A stretch of DNA of 64,000 bases from CAIZGX01 sp964511555 (GTDB taxonomy: Bacteria > Bacteroidota > Bacteroidia > Flavobacteriales_D > Sanyastnellaceae). Each line of letters opens with the position of its first letter. Positions within the stretch are counted from its first letter, which is position 1. Where the stretch lies: NCBI GenBank assembly GCA_964511555.1, contig CAZEFR010000002.1:69257-133256 (forward strand), in the 5' to 3' direction. Of this stretch, positions 8,636 to 16,668 are shown piece after piece. The translations under genes and the position numbers were made by a program. Below the pieces are notes generated by a model. That model was not told where the DNA came from. It did no database searches and saw only the letters and a list, made by a program, of their open reading frames with translations.

Positions 8636-8637
8636 GA

Positions 8638-10461
8638 TCAGTCTACATTATCGTGTAAGAACGGGTTGTTCGTGCGCAATTCAATGCGTGTGTGTCCATT
8701 CTCGTCAGTTACTTCTTTTGAAAGGGTTCTAGAAACTGTATTTTCGCTTGAGTGCGACCCTTCTTCTAAGGTTACTTTTCTTCTGAGGAAAGCTGGCTCA
8801 TTTTCCAATTCATTTAATCCGTTCGGAGATTTCATGCGCATGGTATACTCGCGAATGCGCGCTTCGCGCTCTTTGTTACGTGCCATTAGCTCGGTGCGTG
8901 GAGGGCGATTCTCTGCAACTACTTCCGGTTTGAAAGTCATTTGTGTTTCAGGAATCATACGATCCGATGTCTGACGAATACTTTCGAAACTAGGAATAAC
9001 AGGCGTTTCAGCGGTGTTGCTTTCTTGAATTTTAAATGTGCTTAATTCTGGAATTTCAGGTTCTTGCAATTCCATTTTCACACTTTCCTCAGCGGCTAAT
9101 TCTGCTTTCTCATACTCTTCAAAAGAGAATAACGCTCCTTGCTTAACGGGTTCTTCAATGGTTGGATTCGATTCGAAAGAATTTTCAATTTCCAATTCAA
9201 TTTCATCTGCAATCACCAATTTGAAAGGCTCTTCAGTCACTTCTGCAACAGGCATCTCGTTCAATGGAGCTGTTTCAGCAACTACAGGAGTTTCTTCAAC
9301 AACTACGGCAACGGGTGTCATTGGAGTTTCTTCAACAACAGGAGCAGTGTCTAGTGTGAAAACCGGATTTTCTTCAACAACAGGTGATGGTTCAACAACA
9401 GCTGCCGCCGGGGCATCGCCTAGAACGAATACAGGTGTCGGAGCCGGCACTTCTTTCACTGCGTTAAGCGGAAGAAGTGTTGCAATTTCTTTGGCAGCAA
9501 ATCCGGTTGCTATCACGTTCACACAAATGTCTTCGCCCAATTGTTCGTCTTTACCGTATCCCCAGATGATATCTGCTTCCGGACCCGCAAGTTCTTGAAT
9601 GAAATCGGTGATTTCTCCGATTTCGTCCATTTTCAACTCGTTGTTTCCGTAAGTGATGTTCAACAAGATATGTGAAGCACCTGTGATATCGTCGTCGTTC
9701 AACAGTGGAGATTCCATAGCCATTTGAACCGCGCGTATAGCTTGATTTTCACCGTTTGCTCTTCCGCTACCCATAATAGCCACTCCGCTTCCACGCATAA
9801 CCGTTATAACGTCGTTCATATCTACGTTAACAATTCCGGTAATGGTAATTAATTCAGCAATGCTTTTAGCCGCTGTGCAAAGCACGTCGTCTGCGTGACT
9901 GAATGCGTTACTTAGCGAAAGGTTACCGTATAGTTCGCGCAACTTATCGTTGCGAATAATCAAAAGTGTATCAACTGCCTTACGCATTTCTTCAATACCG
10001 GCAGTTGCTTGAGCTGTTCTCTTTTTGTTCTCAAAAGCGAAAGGAACGGTTACGATACCCACGGTAAGGATTCCCATTTCTTTTGCTACTTGAGCAATAA
10101 CAGGAGCAGCTCCTGTTCCTGTACCACCGCCCATTCCGGCAGTAACGAAAACCATTTGCAAATCTGAATGGAACAATGCGCGAATCTCTTCGATAGATTC
10201 CATCGCGGCATCACGTCCTACCTCTGGACGAGCGCCTGCTCCGCGACCTTTCGTTAGTGTGTGTCCTAATTGCATTTTATTCAAGATAGGACTGTTGTCT
10301 AATGCTTGTGCATCGGTGTTACACACAACGAAGTCTACGCCGTTAATTCCTTTATTGTACATGTAGTTAACGGCGTTCGAGCCACCACCACCAACACCAA
10401 CAACTTTGATTATGGCGTTTTCTTCGTGTTTTGGAAGGTTGAAATTGAGCAAATCTGACAT
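8638..10461 (-). CDS. ftsZ: cell division GTPase FtsZ with long acidic linker
   Basis: Tubulin-like GTPase forming the division ring. The start at 10461 (607 residues) precedes the conserved N-terminus; an upstream ATG at 10554 would add 31 residues without support. Residues about 15-330 are the GTPase core, with the tubulin signature GGGTGTGAA at 111-119 and T7 loop NVDMNDV at 212-218. From about 330 follows a long, low-complexity linker rich in Val, Glu, Pro and Thr with repeated VVEE-type motifs. A segment resembling the FtsA-binding C-terminal peptide (EPAFLRRK) is followed by a further 45 residues ending FLHDNVD. The gene stands alone, away from ftsA and the mur/fts cluster. Confidence 0.96.
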   Translation of the reverse strand: MSDLLNFNLPKHEENAIIKVVGVGGGGSNAVNYMYNKGINGVDFVVCNTDAQALDNSPILNKMQLGHTLTKGRGAGARPEVGRDAAMESIEEIRALFHSDLQMVFVTAGMGGGTGTGAAPVIAQVAKEMGILTVGIVTVPFAFENKKRTAQATAGIEEMRKAVDTLLIIRNDKLRELYGNLSLSNAFSHADDVLCTAAKSIAELITITGIVNVDMNDVITVMRGSGVAIMGSGRANGENQAIRAVQMAMESPLLNDDDITGASHILLNITYGNNELKMDEIGEITDFIQELAGPEADIIWGYGKDEQLGEDICVNVIATGFAAKEIATLLPLNAVKEVPAPTPVFVLGDAPAAAVVEPSPVVEENPVFTLDTAPVVEETPMTPVAVVVEETPVVAETAPLNEMPVAEVTEEPFKLVIADEIELEIENSFESNPTIEEPVKQGALFSFEEYEKAELAAEESVKMELQEPEIPELSTFKIQESNTAETPVIPSFESIRQTSDRMIPETQMTFKPEVVAENRPPRTELMARNKEREARIREYTMRMKSPNGLNELENEPAFLRRKVTLEEGSHSSENTVSRTLSKEVTDENGHTRIELRTNNPFLHDNVD

Positions 10462-10633
10462 CTTATTCGAACTTTTTTGAGGTAGGTAAATCAGTAAATT
10501 TTTGGTTCTCCGAAGTAAGCGAAGAATTGCTCTTTCTGAAAACACAGTTTTCAAAATAGTGAACCACCGAATGTTAGTAAAGGACTATTGTGGAAATGAA
10601 GAAATATTATAAGGAAGAGAAAATCTCACGTTG

Positions 10634-10641
10634 TACATTTG
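10634..10641 (+). promoter_or_regulatory. -7 promoter element of the Fur-family gene
   Basis: TACATTTG followed by CC is an exact TAnnTTTG match, ending only 4 nt before the ATG at 10646. If it works at normal spacing the transcript starts at or just after the ATG, so the mRNA would be leaderless. The gap between this gene and ftsZ (10462-10645) shows no other clear signal; I found no TAnnTTTG for ftsZ. Confidence 0.5.
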
Positions 10642-10645
10642 CCGC

Positions 10646-11086
10646 ATGTCTCAACAAGATATTCAAGATAAGGTAAAGGAAATCTTCACGGCTTACCTAG
10701 AGAAGCATTTGCATCGAAAGACGCCTGAGCGATATGCTATTCTAGCTGAGATTTATACGATTGAAGACCATTTCGATATTGAAGCTTTGTACGTTCGTAT
10801 GAAGAACAAAAAATACCGTGTGTCTAGAGCAACGTTATACAACACCATCGAGTTGTTGTTGAATTGTGCACTCGTGAGAAAGAATCAATTCGGGCAGAAT
10901 ATTGCGCATTTTGAAAAGGCATATCAGAACCAGCAGCACGATCATATTATTCTCACAGACACGGGAGAGGTGTTTGAGTTTTGCGATCCGCGCATTCAAA
11001 ACATTAAAGCAACCTTGGAAGAGATTTTCGATATTGAAATTTCCATGCACAGTCTGAATTTTTACGGAAAAAGAAAAAGGAAATAG
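10646..11086 (+). CDS. Fur-family transcriptional regulator
   Basis: A 146-residue winged-helix repressor of the Fur/PerR/Zur superfamily, acting on DNA in response to a metal or peroxide. The DNA-binding part covers about residues 20-85, with the recognition region YRVSRATLYNTIELLLNCAL. The dimerisation part includes HDHIILTDTGEVFEF. It lacks the paired CxxC structural-zinc motifs of many Fur proteins; only isolated cysteines are visible. The ATG at 10646 fits the family better than a TTG five codons earlier. The metal sensed cannot be told from sequence. Confidence 0.88.
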   Translation: MSQQDIQDKVKEIFTAYLEKHLHRKTPERYAILAEIYTIEDHFDIEALYVRMKNKKYRVSRATLYNTIELLLNCALVRKNQFGQNIAHFEKAYQNQQHDHIILTDTGEVFEFCDPRIQNIKATLEEIFDIEISMHSLNFYGKRKRK

Positions 11087-11101
11087 TTTTCCATTTCCTT
11101 T
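11076..11101. terminator. hairpin between the Fur gene and the convergent secreted-protein gene
   Basis: Stem AAAGGAAAT (11076-11084) with ATTTCCTTT (11093-11101), 8-nt loop, overlapping the stop codon of the Fur gene. The short tails are T-rich on the plus strand (TTTCCCTTCTT) and similar on the minus strand. It is AT-rich and so a weaker candidate for a bidirectional terminator. Confidence 0.4.
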
Positions 11102-11125
11102 CCCTTCTTAAAGTTAACTTCTTTT

Positions 11126-11524
11126 TTATTTTGCCGAAAGCAACGCTGTGGCTTCTTGGTAGTAGCGATCTGGTTTTTGAGCTCCGTCGAAATTCCAACG
11201 TTGCCATGCACCCACGCGTTGTCCTGCTTCATACAATCCCTGAGATTCTTTAACTCCATTCGCGAAGAAGTAAACGAATTCACCTTGAGGAATCGTTAGC
11301 GCTTCATCTAAGTATGTTCCTGTCATCATTAATTCACCCGTTTGGAAGTTGACTTGCGCTTGGTAAAGAGACTCTCCCACTTTAGTAATGGTGCGGGTGT
11401 ACTTTGCTGCTGCCTTATTCTTTGTAACATTCAACTGAGCATCTAACAATTGAGAAGTAGTTTGTGCGAAAGCACTTGTTGTTAAAACTAGGAGAGCGAT
11501 TAGGGTGAATAATTTAGTTTTCAT
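11126..11524 (-). CDS. small secreted protein with MORN-like repeats
   Basis: 132 residues, with a clear signal peptide (MKTKLFTLIALLVLTTSAFA, then Q). The mature part has a repeat pattern of the MORN_2/YwqK kind: GTYLDEALTIPQGEFVYFFANG then SQGLYEAGQRVGAWQRWNFDG. Such repeats are common in exported Bacteroidota proteins and their role is not known. Monocistronic; convergent with the Fur gene. Confidence 0.75.
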   Translation of the reverse strand: MKTKLFTLIALLVLTTSAFAQTTSQLLDAQLNVTKNKAAAKYTRTITKVGESLYQAQVNFQTGELMMTGTYLDEALTIPQGEFVYFFANGVKESQGLYEAGQRVGAWQRWNFDGAQKPDRYYQEATALLSAK

Positions 11525-11552
11525 GACGTGGTATGTTATGTTGGGGTATACC

Positions 11553-11560
11553 TACCTTCG
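11553..11560 (+). promoter_or_regulatory. possible -7 element for the 111-residue hypothetical gene
   Basis: TACCTTCG followed by CC matches TAnnTTCG, 51 nt before the ATG at 11612. No TTG element at good spacing, so this is tentative. Confidence 0.3.
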
Positions 11561-11611
11561 CCGAAAAAGGTTACATCTTATTAAAATTTTTTTTTTAGAA
11601 GCACACAGCAC

Positions 11612-11947
11612 ATGGATTATTTGTTTGAGAAGAAGTGGCAAGAAACACTCGAAATGGCATCGAAGAACTTTGGGGAAAAGCTAGACTATTCCGCAATTCT
11701 CCTTTTAATAGGTCTGCAGGAATTGGGAATTTTCGATTTGAAATTTAAAAAAGACCAAAAGTTGGAACTCATGCATGTCGCTGTTTGTACTTTGCTTGAG
11801 CCCTATGGTTATTATGAGTTTGAAGGAAGAGATGTGGACGGGTGGCCACATTTTGCTAAAAAAGAAAATCTCCCGGTGCTCAGTCCGGGAGATCAGGAAG
11901 TTCTATTAAAAAAGGCAATTATGAAATACTTCGGTAACGAAGCATAA
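11612..11947 (+). CDS. conserved hypothetical protein
   Basis: 111 residues, no signal peptide or membrane segment, so probably cytoplasmic. It looks largely helical in the N-terminal two thirds (EKKWQETLEMASKNFGEKLDYSAILLLIGLQELG), then has a YGYYEFEGRDVDGWPHF segment. I recognise it only as the kind of small conserved protein found in Bacteroidota; no function can be assigned. Its 3' coding end carries a strong hairpin that terminates the convergent lipoprotein gene. Confidence 0.65.
   Translation: MDYLFEKKWQETLEMASKNFGEKLDYSAILLLIGLQELGIFDLKFKKDQKLELMHVAVCTLLEPYGYYEFEGRDVDGWPHFAKKENLPVLSPGDQEVLLKKAIMKYFGNEA
11858..11893 (-). terminator. strong terminator of the lipoprotein gene, inside the convergent coding region
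   Basis: A 9-bp stem, ATCTCCCGG (11868-11876) with CCGGGAGAT (11885-11893), 8-nt loop. Read on the minus strand it is followed by TTTCTTTTTT (complement of 11858-11867). It lies 61 nt past the lipoprotein stop and within codons of the plus-strand gene. The plus-strand side has no T-run, so it should act only on minus-strand transcripts. Confidence 0.75.
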
Positions 11948-11953
11948 CTGCTA

Positions 11954-12340
11954 TTAGATTTCGATTGTAACCTCAGTGGTTTCTTGTTCTTCAATCTTAA
12001 TGATACCCACACCGTACAACGCTCCTTTATATGCTTCAATGTCTAAGACAGCGAAACCAGCTTGACCCAACTTATACTCTTCAGAGTAGTCTACTGTCAC
12101 AGTTCCTGTAGCATCTGTGATGAAAGTTGTATCCAAAGCTATAGCGTTCGGCGGAGGAGGTGTTTGAGATGGAGAGCCATATAAACGAACAGTAGCACCT
12201 TGAACAGGGTCACCATTTGCGTCAATGACACGAACTACCGCAATGGTAGGCTCTTCTTTTACACAAGAACTGAAAGTTAGCGTAGAGACCGCCAAAAATA
12301 AAAATCCTAAAACAATTTGAAAAGATCGTGTAGCCTTCAT
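11954..12340 (-). CDS. small lipoprotein with carboxypeptidase-regulatory-like domain
   Basis: 128 residues from the ATG at 12340; a longer frame to 12385 would put 15 polar residues ahead of the signal peptide. The signal ends in a lipobox, with the lipidated cysteine at 26 (LTFSSC). The mature part is one beta-sandwich of the type found in CarboxypepD_reg domains: VVRVIDANGDPVQGATVRLYG, then ITDATGTVTVDYSEEYK. Probably an outer-membrane-anchored protein of unknown role. Ends 6 nt from the convergent hypothetical gene. Confidence 0.75.
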   Translation of the reverse strand: MKATRSFQIVLGFLFLAVSTLTFSSCVKEEPTIAVVRVIDANGDPVQGATVRLYGSPSQTPPPPNAIALDTTFITDATGTVTVDYSEEYKLGQAGFAVLDIEAYKGALYGVGIIKIEEQETTEVTIEI

Positions 12341-12341
12341 A

Positions 12342-12349
12342 TACGTTTG
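12342..12349 (+). promoter_or_regulatory. candidate promoter of the cyclophilin-pheS operon
   Basis: TACGTTTG followed by C matches TAnnTTTG, and TTTG at 12316-12319 sits 22 nt upstream, a good -33 partner. A second exact match, TAATTTTG followed by C, lies at 12352-12359. Both are upstream of the ATG at 12403. Confidence 0.5.
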
Positions 12350-12402
12350 CTTAATTTTGCTGCCGGTTAATCGGTTAAGTAACACAAATTAAAGAAAAAA
12401 AA

Positions 12403-13188
12403 ATGAATTCACGTCTATCTTTTTGGGGGTTTGCCATTTTTTCCTTCCTCTTATTCCTCAACGCCGCAGGATGTAAATCGCAAGAACCTGTTAAGAACGG
12501 CAGCTCAAATTTAACAATTGGAGAGCCTGTACCTATTGAAAACAAAGACAATCAAACAAATAACAACATGCAAACAGATCACACGAACACACGTATTAAG
12601 GTAAGCACTTCATTAGGCGATATGGTTATTCGTCTTTATGATGAGACCCCACAGCACAGAGATAATTTTATTAAATTGGTTGAATCTGGATTCTACAATG
12701 ATTTGCTATTTCACCGCTGCATTCGTGGATTCATGGCACAGGGCGGTGATCCGAACAGCCGTGGTGCCGCAGCAGGAGTGCAATTGGGCATGGGTGGTCC
12801 GGGCTATACCGTTCCGGCAGAATTTAATCCGAATTTCATTCACAAAAAGGGAGCCTTAGCGGCTGCTCGTCAAGGAGATTTCGCGAATCCCACGAAAGCT
12901 TCAAGCGGAAGTCAGTTTTACATTGCTCAAGGTCAGCCAATGACAGATGCACAAATTAATCAAGTAGAGCAATACGTAAAGCAGAAGAATCCAAATTTTG
13001 CTTACACTCCAGAGCAACGTGAGCTTTACAAGACCGTTGGAGGAACTGCTCAATTAGATATGGATTACACTGTTTACGGAGAGGTGGTTGAAGGTTTAGA
13101 TGTTTTAGATAAAATTCTTTCAATGCCAACAGGAGCTGGAGACAGACCGGTGCAAGACATTACCATGAAAATGGAGGTGATCAAGTGA
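12403..13188 (+). CDS. cyclophilin-type peptidyl-prolyl isomerase lipoprotein
   Basis: 261 residues. The signal peptide ends in a lipobox with cysteine 24 (LNAAGC), so the enzyme should be anchored in a membrane facing the periplasm. After a polar Asn/Lys linker to about residue 63 comes the cyclophilin domain, with FHRCIRGFMAQGGDP at 103-117 (catalytic Arg 105) and SGSQFYIAQG further on. It catalyses cis-trans isomerisation of proline bonds, presumably helping envelope protein folding. Its TGA overlaps the GTG start of pheS, so an envelope chaperone and a tRNA synthetase subunit are translationally coupled. Confidence 0.92.
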   Translation: MNSRLSFWGFAIFSFLLFLNAAGCKSQEPVKNGSSNLTIGEPVPIENKDNQTNNNMQTDHTNTRIKVSTSLGDMVIRLYDETPQHRDNFIKLVESGFYNDLLFHRCIRGFMAQGGDPNSRGAAAGVQLGMGGPGYTVPAEFNPNFIHKKGALAAARQGDFANPTKASSGSQFYIAQGQPMTDAQINQVEQYVKQKNPNFAYTPEQRELYKTVGGTAQLDMDYTVYGEVVEGLDVLDKILSMPTGAGDRPVQDITMKMEVIK

Positions 13189-14207
13189 GTTTAGTTGAGC
13201 AAATTGAGCAACTAAAACTCGAGGTTGCTTCAACCCAACTCAACTCTGCTGAAGAAGTAGAAAACTTTCGTGTGAAGTATTTGGGAAGGAAGGGCATCTT
13301 GAACGATTTGTTCGAGGCATTTAAAGCCATTCCCAATGAAGAGAAGAAGGCTGTTGGTGTGGTGATGAACGGATTGAAATCTTCCGTTCAAGAAAAAATA
13401 GATGAGTCTTCAGCCTTGTTCAGCGCAAAGAAAGGAAATGTTGAAGTTCCTGATTTCACTCGTCCTTATGGTGAATGGAGTCATGGAAGTAGACATCCTT
13501 TGCAGTTGGTGCGTGAAGAGATTCTTTCCATTTTTGAACGTATGGGATTCAGTGTTGAAGACGGTCCAGAGATCGAAGACGATTGGCACGTATTCTCAGG
13601 ATTGAATTTCTCTCCAGAGCATCCTGCACGTGATATGCAAGATACTTTTTTTGTCGAAGGTCAGCCAGATACGGTCTTGCGCACACATACAAGCAGTGTG
13701 CAAGTGCGAGTAATGGAAACCACCAAACCTCCCATTCGTATTGTTATGCCAGGACGGGTTTACCGAAACGAGGCTATTTCCAGTCGTGCACATTGTCAAT
13801 TCCATCAGATTGAAGGACTGTACATCGATGAAGGAGTTTCTTTCGCCGATATGAAGCAAGTGTTACAAATGTTTACCGAAGCCTTTTTTGGAAAAGCCAA
13901 GATCCGATTGAGACCTTCATACTTTCCATTCACCGAGCCAAGTGCTGAAATGGACGTGTATTGGGGATTGGAAACACCAGCTGACCATAGAATTACGAAA
14001 GGAACAGGATGGTTAGAGATAATGGGATGCGGAATGGTAGACCCGAATGTTTTGGCCGCTTCCGGAATTGATCCTGAGAAGTATTCAGGGTTCGCATTCG
14101 GTATGGGAATCGAGCGTATTGCTATGCTGAGATACGGTGTAGATGATTTGAGACATTTCTTTGAAAACGATATGCGCTTCTTGAGTCAATTCAAGAAAAC
14201 CATATAG
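13185..14207 (+). CDS. pheS: phenylalanyl-tRNA synthetase alpha subunit
   Basis: Catalytic alpha subunit of the alpha2-beta2 enzyme, 340 residues. N-terminal coiled coil about 1-85, then the class II core: motif 2 region RVYRNEAISSRAHCQFHQIEG and motif 3 GFAFGMGIERIAMLRYG near the C-terminus. The start is GTG at 13185, overlapping the stop of the cyclophilin gene. pheT is not adjacent, as in many Bacteroidota. Confidence 0.97.
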   Translation: MSLVEQIEQLKLEVASTQLNSAEEVENFRVKYLGRKGILNDLFEAFKAIPNEEKKAVGVVMNGLKSSVQEKIDESSALFSAKKGNVEVPDFTRPYGEWSHGSRHPLQLVREEILSIFERMGFSVEDGPEIEDDWHVFSGLNFSPEHPARDMQDTFFVEGQPDTVLRTHTSSVQVRVMETTKPPIRIVMPGRVYRNEAISSRAHCQFHQIEGLYIDEGVSFADMKQVLQMFTEAFFGKAKIRLRPSYFPFTEPSAEMDVYWGLETPADHRITKGTGWLEIMGCGMVDPNVLAASGIDPEKYSGFAFGMGIERIAMLRYGVDDLRHFFENDMRFLSQFKKTI

Positions 14208-14225
14208 TATATTTTACAATAAGAT

Positions 14226-14246
14226 AGTGTACATTGTACACTTTTT
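14226..14246 (+). terminator. terminator after pheS
   Basis: Stem AGTGTAC (14226-14232) with GTACACT (14236-14242), 3-nt loop, followed by TTTT. Lies 18 nt past the pheS stop. Confidence 0.5.
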
Positions 14247-14279
14247 ACAGGAAGTCTTTTTGTACAAGGCCTTCCTAAC

Positions 14280-14287
14280 TATATTTG
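14280..14287 (+). promoter_or_regulatory. promoter of pdhA-pdhC
   Basis: TATATTTG followed by CA is an exact TAnnTTTG match; TTTG at 14259-14262 lies 17 nt upstream, at the short end of the accepted spacing. The ATG of pdhA is 16 nt downstream. Confidence 0.6.
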
Positions 14288-14303
14288 CAAGGAACAAAAA
14301 ATT

Positions 14304-15338
14304 ATGGCAACAGTGTCTAAGTCAACTAAAATAGCCTCTACCGCAACAGGAGAGCGCTTTACCAAAGCAACTTACCTGAAATGGTATCGTGAAATGCTAT
14401 TGATGCGCAAGTTCGAAGAGAAGTGCGGTCAGTTGTATATTCAACAAAAATTCGGTGGATTCTGTCATTTGTACATTGGACAAGAGGCCATTCTTTCTGG
14501 AATGATGGAGGCTATTAAGCCAACAGACAAAGTTATCACAGCATACCGAGATCACGCTCATCCGCTAGTAATGGGTTCTGATCCGAATAGAGTTATGGCG
14601 GAGCTTTACGGCAAAGCGACTGGACTTTCGAAAGGAAAGGGTGGCTCCATGCACATGTTCGATAAAGAAAGAAATTTATTTGGTGGACATGGTATTGTAG
14701 GTGCTCAAATTCCAATGGGAGCAGGTATTGCTTTTGCCGATCAATACAGAGGTGAGGATCATGTTACAGTCTGTTTTTTCGGAGATGGAGCAGCAAGACA
14801 AGGCGCACTGTACGAGACGTTCAACATGGCAATGACTTGGAAGATTCCATGCATTTTCGTTATTGAAAACAACCAGTATGCTATGGGAACTTCTGTTGAG
14901 CGTACTTCCAATGTAACAGATTTGAAAACATTGGGTGCTAGCTTCGAAATGCCTTCAGAATCTGTAGACGGAATGAATCCAGAGGCTGTTGCTGAAGCAT
15001 TCGACCGAGCTGTTGCAAGAGGTAGAGCAGGTGAAGGTCCAACACTGTTAGACATTCAAACCTATCGCTACAAAGGTCACAGCATGAGCGACCCTCAGAA
15101 GTACCGCACGAAGGAAGAGGTTCAAGAGTATATTGAAAAGGATCCGATTGATTTCGTTTTGCGAAAAATTCGTGACAACAAATGGATGACTGAAGAAGAG
15201 ATTGAAGCGGTAGAAGCAGAAATCAAAGCGGTGGTATTAGAGTCGGTAGAATTCGCAGAGAATTCACCGCTTCCTGAAAAAGAAGAAATTTATAAAGACG
15301 TATATTCTCACGACGATTACCCATACGTAATCGACTAA
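14304..15338 (+). CDS. pdhA: pyruvate dehydrogenase E1 component, alpha subunit
   Basis: Thiamine-diphosphate-dependent decarboxylation of pyruvate, feeding acetyl-CoA to the TCA cycle. 344 residues. The TPP motif runs from GDGAARQGALYETFNMA to IENNQYAMGT, and the loop SMSDPQKYRTKEEV is typical of E1-alpha. The E1-beta gene is not adjacent: the next gene, 10 nt on, is E2. This split arrangement is known in Bacteroidota. Confidence 0.95.
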   Translation: MATVSKSTKIASTATGERFTKATYLKWYREMLLMRKFEEKCGQLYIQQKFGGFCHLYIGQEAILSGMMEAIKPTDKVITAYRDHAHPLVMGSDPNRVMAELYGKATGLSKGKGGSMHMFDKERNLFGGHGIVGAQIPMGAGIAFADQYRGEDHVTVCFFGDGAARQGALYETFNMAMTWKIPCIFVIENNQYAMGTSVERTSNVTDLKTLGASFEMPSESVDGMNPEAVAEAFDRAVARGRAGEGPTLLDIQTYRYKGHSMSDPQKYRTKEEVQEYIEKDPIDFVLRKIRDNKWMTEEEIEAVEAEIKAVVLESVEFAENSPLPEKEEIYKDVYSHDDYPYVID

Positions 15339-15348
15339 TAAAAAAATT

Positions 15349-16602
15349 ATGGCTGAAATAGTTCGTATGCCCAAGTTGAGTGATACCATGACGGAAGGAA
15401 CCGTTGCGGCGTGGCACAAGAAAGTGGGAGATAAGGTAAAGAGTGGAGAGTTGTTGGCGGAAATTGAAACCGACAAAGCCACTATGGAGTTTGAATCATA
15501 TGTAGATGGAGTTCTTCTCTATATCGGAGTTGAGAAAGGAAAAACCGTAGCTGTTGACGCTCTTTTAGCCGTATTCGGCGAAGCGGGTGAAGATGTAACA
15601 GCTATCGTTGCTGCCGAAGGCGCTGCTCCTGTAGCGAAAGAAGAAGCTCCGGTTGCAGCTGCACCAGCGCCTAGTGCGCCGGTTGTTGAAGCGCCAAAGC
15701 CAGTTGCTCCAGTAGCAACGGCTCCTGTTTCAGTTCCTGCATCTGCACCGAGGCCTGTAAATGACGGTCGTATGCGCGTAAGTCCATTGGCTAAAAAGTT
15801 GGCCGAGGACAAGGGATTGCCGCTTCAGTACATCCCTGGTTCAGGTGATGGTGGAAGAATTGTAAGAAGAGATATAGACGCATTTATGGCAGGTGCTTCA
15901 GTTCAATCTGCAAATGCTGTTGAGTCATATACGGAAGAGAATGTTTCCCAAATGCGCAAGACCATTGCACGTCGTTTGGCTGAAAGTAAATTCACGGCTC
16001 CGCATTTCTATTTAACGATGGAAATTGACATGGGCAGAGCAGTTGAAGCGCGTGCAGCAATGAATGCGGCGACTGGATCGAAGGTGTCTTTCAATGATAT
16101 GGTTATCAAAGCCACTTCATTGGCATTGAAGCAACATCCGAAAGTAAATTCATCTTGGAGAGGAGATACCATTCGTTACAATCACCACGTGCACATGGGT
16201 GTTGCGGTTGCTGTAGATGAAGGATTGTTGGTTCCTGTTGTGAGATTTGCAGATACTAAGTCTCTGGCGCAAATCAACCAAGAGGTGAAAGTATTCGTAG
16301 ATAAAGCAAAGAACAAAAAACTTCAGCCATCTGATTGGGAAGGAAACACCTTTACCATTTCTAATTTAGGAATGTTCGGTATTGAAGAATTCACTGCTAT
16401 TGTGAATCCACCGGACGCTTGTATCCTTGCTGTTGGTGCTATTCGTGAAGTTCCTGTTGTGAAGAATGGAGCGGTTGTTCCTGGACACACGATGAAGTTG
16501 ACGTTAAGCTGCGATCACCGCGTGGTAGACGGAGCCTCAGGATCGGCATTCCTACAAACCTTGAAGGCAATGTTGGAAGAGCCTGTGTTGATGTTCATCT
16601 AA
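15349..16602 (+). CDS. pdhC: pyruvate dehydrogenase E2, dihydrolipoyl acetyltransferase
   Basis: 417 residues with three parts: a single lipoyl domain (lipoylated K43 in ETDKATME), an Ala/Pro/Val-rich hinge from about 85 to 140, the E1/E3-binding domain at about 142-180 (RVSPLAKKLAEDKG then GRIVRRDI), and the catalytic domain ending with DHRVVDG (H390, D394). Transfers the acetyl group to CoA. Co-transcribed with pdhA and followed by a clear terminator. Confidence 0.96.
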   Translation: MAEIVRMPKLSDTMTEGTVAAWHKKVGDKVKSGELLAEIETDKATMEFESYVDGVLLYIGVEKGKTVAVDALLAVFGEAGEDVTAIVAAEGAAPVAKEEAPVAAAPAPSAPVVEAPKPVAPVATAPVSVPASAPRPVNDGRMRVSPLAKKLAEDKGLPLQYIPGSGDGGRIVRRDIDAFMAGASVQSANAVESYTEENVSQMRKTIARRLAESKFTAPHFYLTMEIDMGRAVEARAAMNAATGSKVSFNDMVIKATSLALKQHPKVNSSWRGDTIRYNHHVHMGVAVAVDEGLLVPVVRFADTKSLAQINQEVKVFVDKAKNKKLQPSDWEGNTFTISNLGMFGIEEFTAIVNPPDACILAVGAIREVPVVKNGAVVPGHTMKLTLSCDHRVVDGASGSAFLQTLKAMLEEPVLMFI

Positions 16603-16623
16603 AAAGAGATATTCTTGAGAACG

Positions 16624-16651
16624 AAAAAGAGCACCGCGGTGCTCTTTTTTT
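16624..16651. terminator. bidirectional terminator after pdhC
   Basis: AAAAAGAGCAC (16624-16634) with GTGCTCTTTTT (16639-16649), loop CGCG, T-run on both strands. Serves pdhA-pdhC and the convergent T9SS cargo gene. Confidence 0.85.
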
Positions 16652-16668
16652 ATGCAGGTTAGGAAGTA

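Noticed and set aside
9038..9598. Ser/Thr-rich 186-residue open frame opposite ftsZ
   Set aside because: Antisense of the Val/Glu/Pro linker; composition follows from the ftsZ codons.
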